Below, piece by piece: positions 17,096 through 19,710 of a stretch of 19,710 bases of DNA. The stretch covers positions 1-19,710 of the forward strand of contig JASAOO010003059.1 in the NCBI GenBank assembly GCA_030849075.1, written 5' to 3'. The position numbers and the translations under genes are program-made. The notes under the pieces were generated by a model, which saw only the letters and a list, made by a program, of their open reading frames with translations, was not told the DNA's origin and did no database searches. Source of the DNA: Zelonia costaricensis. Its lineage: Eukaryota; Euglenozoa; Kinetoplastea; Trypanosomatida; Trypanosomatidae. How positions within the stretch are numbered: the first letter of the stretch is position 1; each line of letters starts with the position of its first letter.

Positions 17096-18751
17096 TCAAG
17101 AAACGTACAGTATATTCTGCGACTCCATGTCCGCAAATGTGAAGCTCTTGGCTGGGATAGCCCAGTTGTAGCCGGCGATCTTCTCCATGTCATGACGCTT
17201 TTGCTCCGCGTCCCGCTGCTCCTTCTCGCGCTTCTCCTGCTCCGCCTGCTTCTTTTGGTTCTCGAACTTCATCGTCACAGCGCTGGGACGAGAAAGGCGC
17301 AGAAATATGTCAGGGACGGCGGTGCTCTTTCGCCGCAAGGCGGACTCGCTGCGCTTTGGCGCTGTCTTCTCATCACCCTCTTCCGCCTTCTTCGGGTCTT
17401 TCCCCTTGTTCCAGTCAAAAGGGCCGTCGGTGCGCTCCTCCTGCCGGCGCTGCTCGAGAAGGCGCTCTTGCTCGGCCTTTTCCCTGTTGTAGCGCTGCGC
17501 GTCCAGGTAAAGGCGCGAGAAAACCTGCTCCGGGTCAACATGCCGATCTCCCGCTGACTGTCGTCGGTTCGCAGACGCCGAGCGCGGGCCCTGCGCTGCA
17601 ATCCGCTCGGACTCGGCGTTGTCGGCCTCCCGCTGCGCTCGCCGTCCTTCGCTGCTGCGCCTGGCGGCCTCCGCGTCGCCATGCAGTTTGTCGTACAGAT
17701 CTTGCTCGTGCTCGCCGTAGCTCGTGCGAGGCGGGTTGGTGCCATCGCTGCCCCTGTACGGCGACACGCGAACGTTGCCGCGCCGCGAGCGGGAAGGGTT
17801 GTTAGTCCGAGGGTGGAAGGTGCAATTCTCCTCATCATCCCGCATCTGCTCGTACTCCTGCCGCCGAATCTCTGACGGCGTTTTCTCGCGCGGCTGCTGC
17901 TGTCGCTCGGCGCGTGACTTGCTCGCCGCCTGGCGGACCGGCGCGATTGCCGCTTGCTGCCGCGGCACGGCTGACCTCGCGGCCGGTGGCCGCGGCTGGG
18001 CCGCGTGCGGCGGCGCTGCGTCGGTGCTCTCCTCATATGAAGCCACGCTTGCGCTGCTCTGCGAGGCGAAGTCGCGCGGTTCGGCGGCACTACCAGCATG
18101 AGAGGTTTTACGCATCGGCGCGTGTTGGTCACCGCGCGGCTGCTCGTAGCTGTTTTGAGAGGCCGACGCGGCGGCAGCGTCCAGAGTACGCGCTGCGCGT
18201 TGCGTTTCGCGGCTTGCATTGCTGACTGTTGGCTGGCGCGGCGTGGAGACGCCAGACTCAGGAACGCCATCATGGCTCCAGTAGAACTCGTCGGGGCCCG
18301 TTGGGTGCCCATGGCGAGAGGGCTGCTGCAAGGAGTGCTTGGACTCGACCGGCAGCTGCCTCCGTCGAACCGATGACGCCTGGGACGCGACTGCCGAAGG
18401 CGGCATTTCAGCAACCACAGCGTCGCGTGTGCGTGCCGCTGCTCGCCCAGGGTGCTCTCTAAATGAACTGCTCTGGGACTCCTCTTGCGGCTTATTTGCG
18501 ACGTAGCGCTGAAAGCGATCAGCGAGATTGCTTTGTGGCGCCGCGTCAGACTGCGTGCTAGCCTGACTGACCGTGCGCTCCTGCACAAGTCGACCTTTTT
18601 CGTGGTGGCACGCCGGCGTCGCTCGGTCGCTCGTCAAGCGAACAGGCGCCACGGGGGCGAAAGCGGGCGAGGCTGTGGCGCGCGAGCCGAAGTAGCTCAG
18701 CTCCTCCTCTGGCATGTCGTACGTGACACGTGACGTGCGCGAGTCCTCCAT
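17096..18751 (-). CDS. Hypothetical charged coiled-coil protein with CTFHPRTN motif (551 aa)
   Basis: The frame starts at an ATG (18749-18751) directly preceded in the transcript by nine A residues and ends in TGA at 17096-17098. Residues 1-290 are polar and rich in Ser, Ala, Arg and Gln, and are probably disordered. Near residue 310 is the motif CTFHPRTN inside an acidic-to-basic transition (MRDDEENCTFHPRTN). Around residues 351-420 are two amphipathic motifs, DLYDKLHGDAEAARR and VFSRLYLDAQRYNR. Residues about 495-525 are almost entirely Lys, Glu, Gln and Arg and should form a coiled coil. The C-terminus ends in a more hydrophobic patch (GYNWAIPAKSFTFADM). FHP-x-TN followed by RLY-x-DA-x-R motifs recur in protist cytoskeletal or flagellar proteins as far as I recall, so a cytoskeletal role is possible but only inferred. 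No catalytic domain is visible. Codon use matches its neighbours. Confidence 0.88.
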   Translation of the reverse strand: MEDSRTSRVTYDMPEEELSYFGSRATASPAFAPVAPVRLTSDRATPACHHEKGRLVQERTVSQASTQSDAAPQSNLADRFQRYVANKPQEESQSSSFREHPGRAAARTRDAVVAEMPPSAVASQASSVRRRQLPVESKHSLQQPSRHGHPTGPDEFYWSHDGVPESGVSTPRQPTVSNASRETQRAARTLDAAAASASQNSYEQPRGDQHAPMRKTSHAGSAAEPRDFASQSSASVASYEESTDAAPPHAAQPRPPAARSAVPRQQAAIAPVRQAASKSRAERQQQPREKTPSEIRRQEYEQMRDDEENCTFHPRTNNPSRSRRGNVRVSPYRGSDGTNPPRTSYGEHEQDLYDKLHGDAEAARRSSEGRRAQREADNAESERIAAQGPRSASANRRQSAGDRHVDPEQVFSRLYLDAQRYNREKAEQERLLEQRRQEERTDGPFDWNKGKDPKKAEEGDEKTAPKRSESALRRKSTAVPDIFLRLSRPSAVTMKFENQKKQAEQEKREKEQRDAEQKRHDMEKIAGYNWAIPAKSFTFADMESQNILYVS

Positions 18752-18793
18752 TTTTTTTTTCGCTGTAGCTGGGTAGCGAGGCAGAAGATGTCA

Positions 18794-18823
18794 CTAGTGC
18801 GAGGGGAGAGGAGCAACAGAGGG
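18794..18823 (-). promoter_or_regulatory. Candidate trans-splice acceptor for the 551-aa gene (proximal)
   Basis: The minus strand reads a C/T-rich tract (opposite plus-strand GAGGGGAGAGGAGC) and then CACTAG, with the AG at 18795-18794. It would give a 5' UTR of only about 42 nt. No AG lies inside the tract. Trypanosomatid acceptors are typically the first AG after a polypyrimidine tract, so this and the distal site are both plausible. Confidence 0.45.
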
Positions 18824-18875
18824 CTTCTTTTTGTAAAAGTGGGCTCTTCGTGGAGCGTCGGTAAACTATGCTGGT

Positions 18876-18914
18876 CTCGATTTCAGTAAGTGAATGGCGC
18901 AAGAAAAAAAAAAG
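18876..18914 (-). promoter_or_regulatory. Candidate trans-splice acceptor for the 551-aa gene (distal)
   Basis: In minus-strand sense a run of ten T residues (18904-18913) is followed by an AG at 18877-18876. Use of this AG would give a 5' UTR of about 124 nt with no upstream AUG before the start at 18751. A nearer alternative exists at 18794-18823, so the site actually used is uncertain. Confidence 0.45.
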
Positions 18915-19524
18915 CTGGGTTTCTGCCGCACGAGAAAACACAAAAAGTCAGTGCGACGGAAAAGTAATGCGGCGTTTGATGCGCAGCTATCAGGCAGAAA
19001 AGAGGCAGCGGTAAGAGCAGTCAAATGGAGCGATCAGGCTTTTTTTTTCTGAGATCCATGAAGGAAAAGGCGCTTCAAAAGCACAGCAGCCGAGCTGGCC
19101 TATCGACTTTTTTGTTTTTATTGCCGGCAACCTGCTTGTCGACAGCACCTGGCTTCTAGGCGGCGCTGCATGCGAGTGAGCAGCCGCTTTTATGCGTGCC
19201 GTGGGCAGCTTTTTTAACGTGCGAACGTGTCGCTTCGAATTCTGCTCACTTGACGAGCTTGCACGGGCAGCACCATTTTTTTTTTTTGTTTGTTTGTTTC
19301 GCCCGCACAGGTGTTTGGCCATTCGGAAGCCCACAGGAGCAGAGGGAAGAGCAAGTAGGTAGAATGCGCTACGGCTCAACGTAAAGTGGTTCACTGCACG
19401 AGCGGAGGCTCATACGAGAGTATTTGCCACGCATCACTTTGGCATGACTGTTTGCCTTTCAGTGCGGTCACTCATGACTCGCAGCGTGGGCGACGGCGGC
19501 GCACAGTCCGCATGCCAGGACGCT

Positions 19525-19710
19525 CTAGGGGCCAGTGCCGACCTCGAAACGGCCGAGTCGGTCGTAGCGCTGCTGCGCGCGGCTCTCGGCTACCCGGCGA
19601 AAGCGGTACACGAAAAACGTGCTGACGGCAAGCGCGCAAGCGCAAAGTAGTTCAAAGAAAATAAAGGGTTTGCTGCTTCGGCCACTGGCTTGACCGTTGG
19701 GGCACTGCAC
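19525..19710 (-). CDS. C-terminal end of a membrane protein (partial, 5' end outside window)
   Basis: An open frame enters from the right edge and ends at a TAG at 19525-19527. The first codon in the window is GTG and is not a start, so only about the last 61 residues are visible. They contain a polar stretch with one Cys, then one strong hydrophobic segment (about residues 14-36, FIFFELLCACALAVSTFF followed by VYRFRR). A short basic or polar tail follows, ending in GRFEVGTGP. The arrangement suggests a single or last transmembrane helix with a roughly 25-residue tail on the side carrying the RRVAE positive charges. The codons mostly end in G or C, like the other genes here, and the frame lies on the same strand. 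I do not recognise the family. It could be a chance open frame, but the clear membrane segment plus basic stop-transfer residues argues for a real gene. Confidence 0.6.
   Translation of the reverse strand: MQCPNGQASGRSSKPFIFFELLCACALAVSTFFVYRFRRVAESRAQQRYDRLGRFEVGTGP

Larger units (their letters stand above)
18752..19524. other. Intergenic spacer between the membrane protein and the 551-aa gene
   Basis: No gene is supported in these 773 bases. In minus-strand sense it should hold the 3' UTR of the upstream gene and the 5' UTR of the 551-aa gene. The right part is rich in T runs on the plus strand (19041-19050, 19108-19119, 19276-19287), which are A runs in the transcript. The left part becomes pyrimidine-rich in transcript sense (18800-18823 and 18904-18913), consistent with trans-splicing signals. 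No tRNA-like internal B box was seen by eye. Confidence 0.6.

Overview
The window looks like nuclear DNA of a trypanosomatid, most likely a Leishmaniinae species (Leishmania or a close relative). It is GC-rich. Every convincing gene is intron-free and lies on the minus strand. Each complete gene is preceded, in mRNA sense, by a polypyrimidine tract followed by a first AG, as expected for spliced-leader trans-splicing. The spacers carry many CA/TG tracts. This is the layout of one directional polycistronic unit transcribed from right to left. The species assignment is inference; no marker gene is present.

In transcription order: (1) the 3' end of an unidentified membrane protein gene (19525-19710, runs off the right edge); (2) a 551-aa charged, largely disordered protein with a CTFHPRTN-type motif and a C-terminal coiled coil (17096-18751); (3) a 158-aa single-RRM protein resembling Ist3/Snu17/RBMX2 (15639-16115); (4) a 1752-aa protein built on 14 RCC1-like units with large low-complexity insertions (9433-14691); (5) an 845-aa compact protein with the same 14 units (5332-7869). 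The remaining 5.3 kb on the left (1-5331) has no gene I can support. It is dominated by purine-rich, G-run and dinucleotide-repeat sequence.

The most interesting content is the pair of neighbouring RCC1-family genes. Their 14 units align one to one. Units with odd signatures (4, 7, 8 and 11) are odd in the same way in both proteins, so the whole 14-unit array was probably duplicated as a block. Fourteen units fit two seven-bladed beta-propellers. In the larger copy about 415 residues of low-complexity sequence interrupt the last unit, yet the closing strand is kept after the insertion. A strong G-quadruplex candidate lies in the sense strand just after the stop codon of the larger gene. Cellular function of both proteins is unknown from sequence alone.
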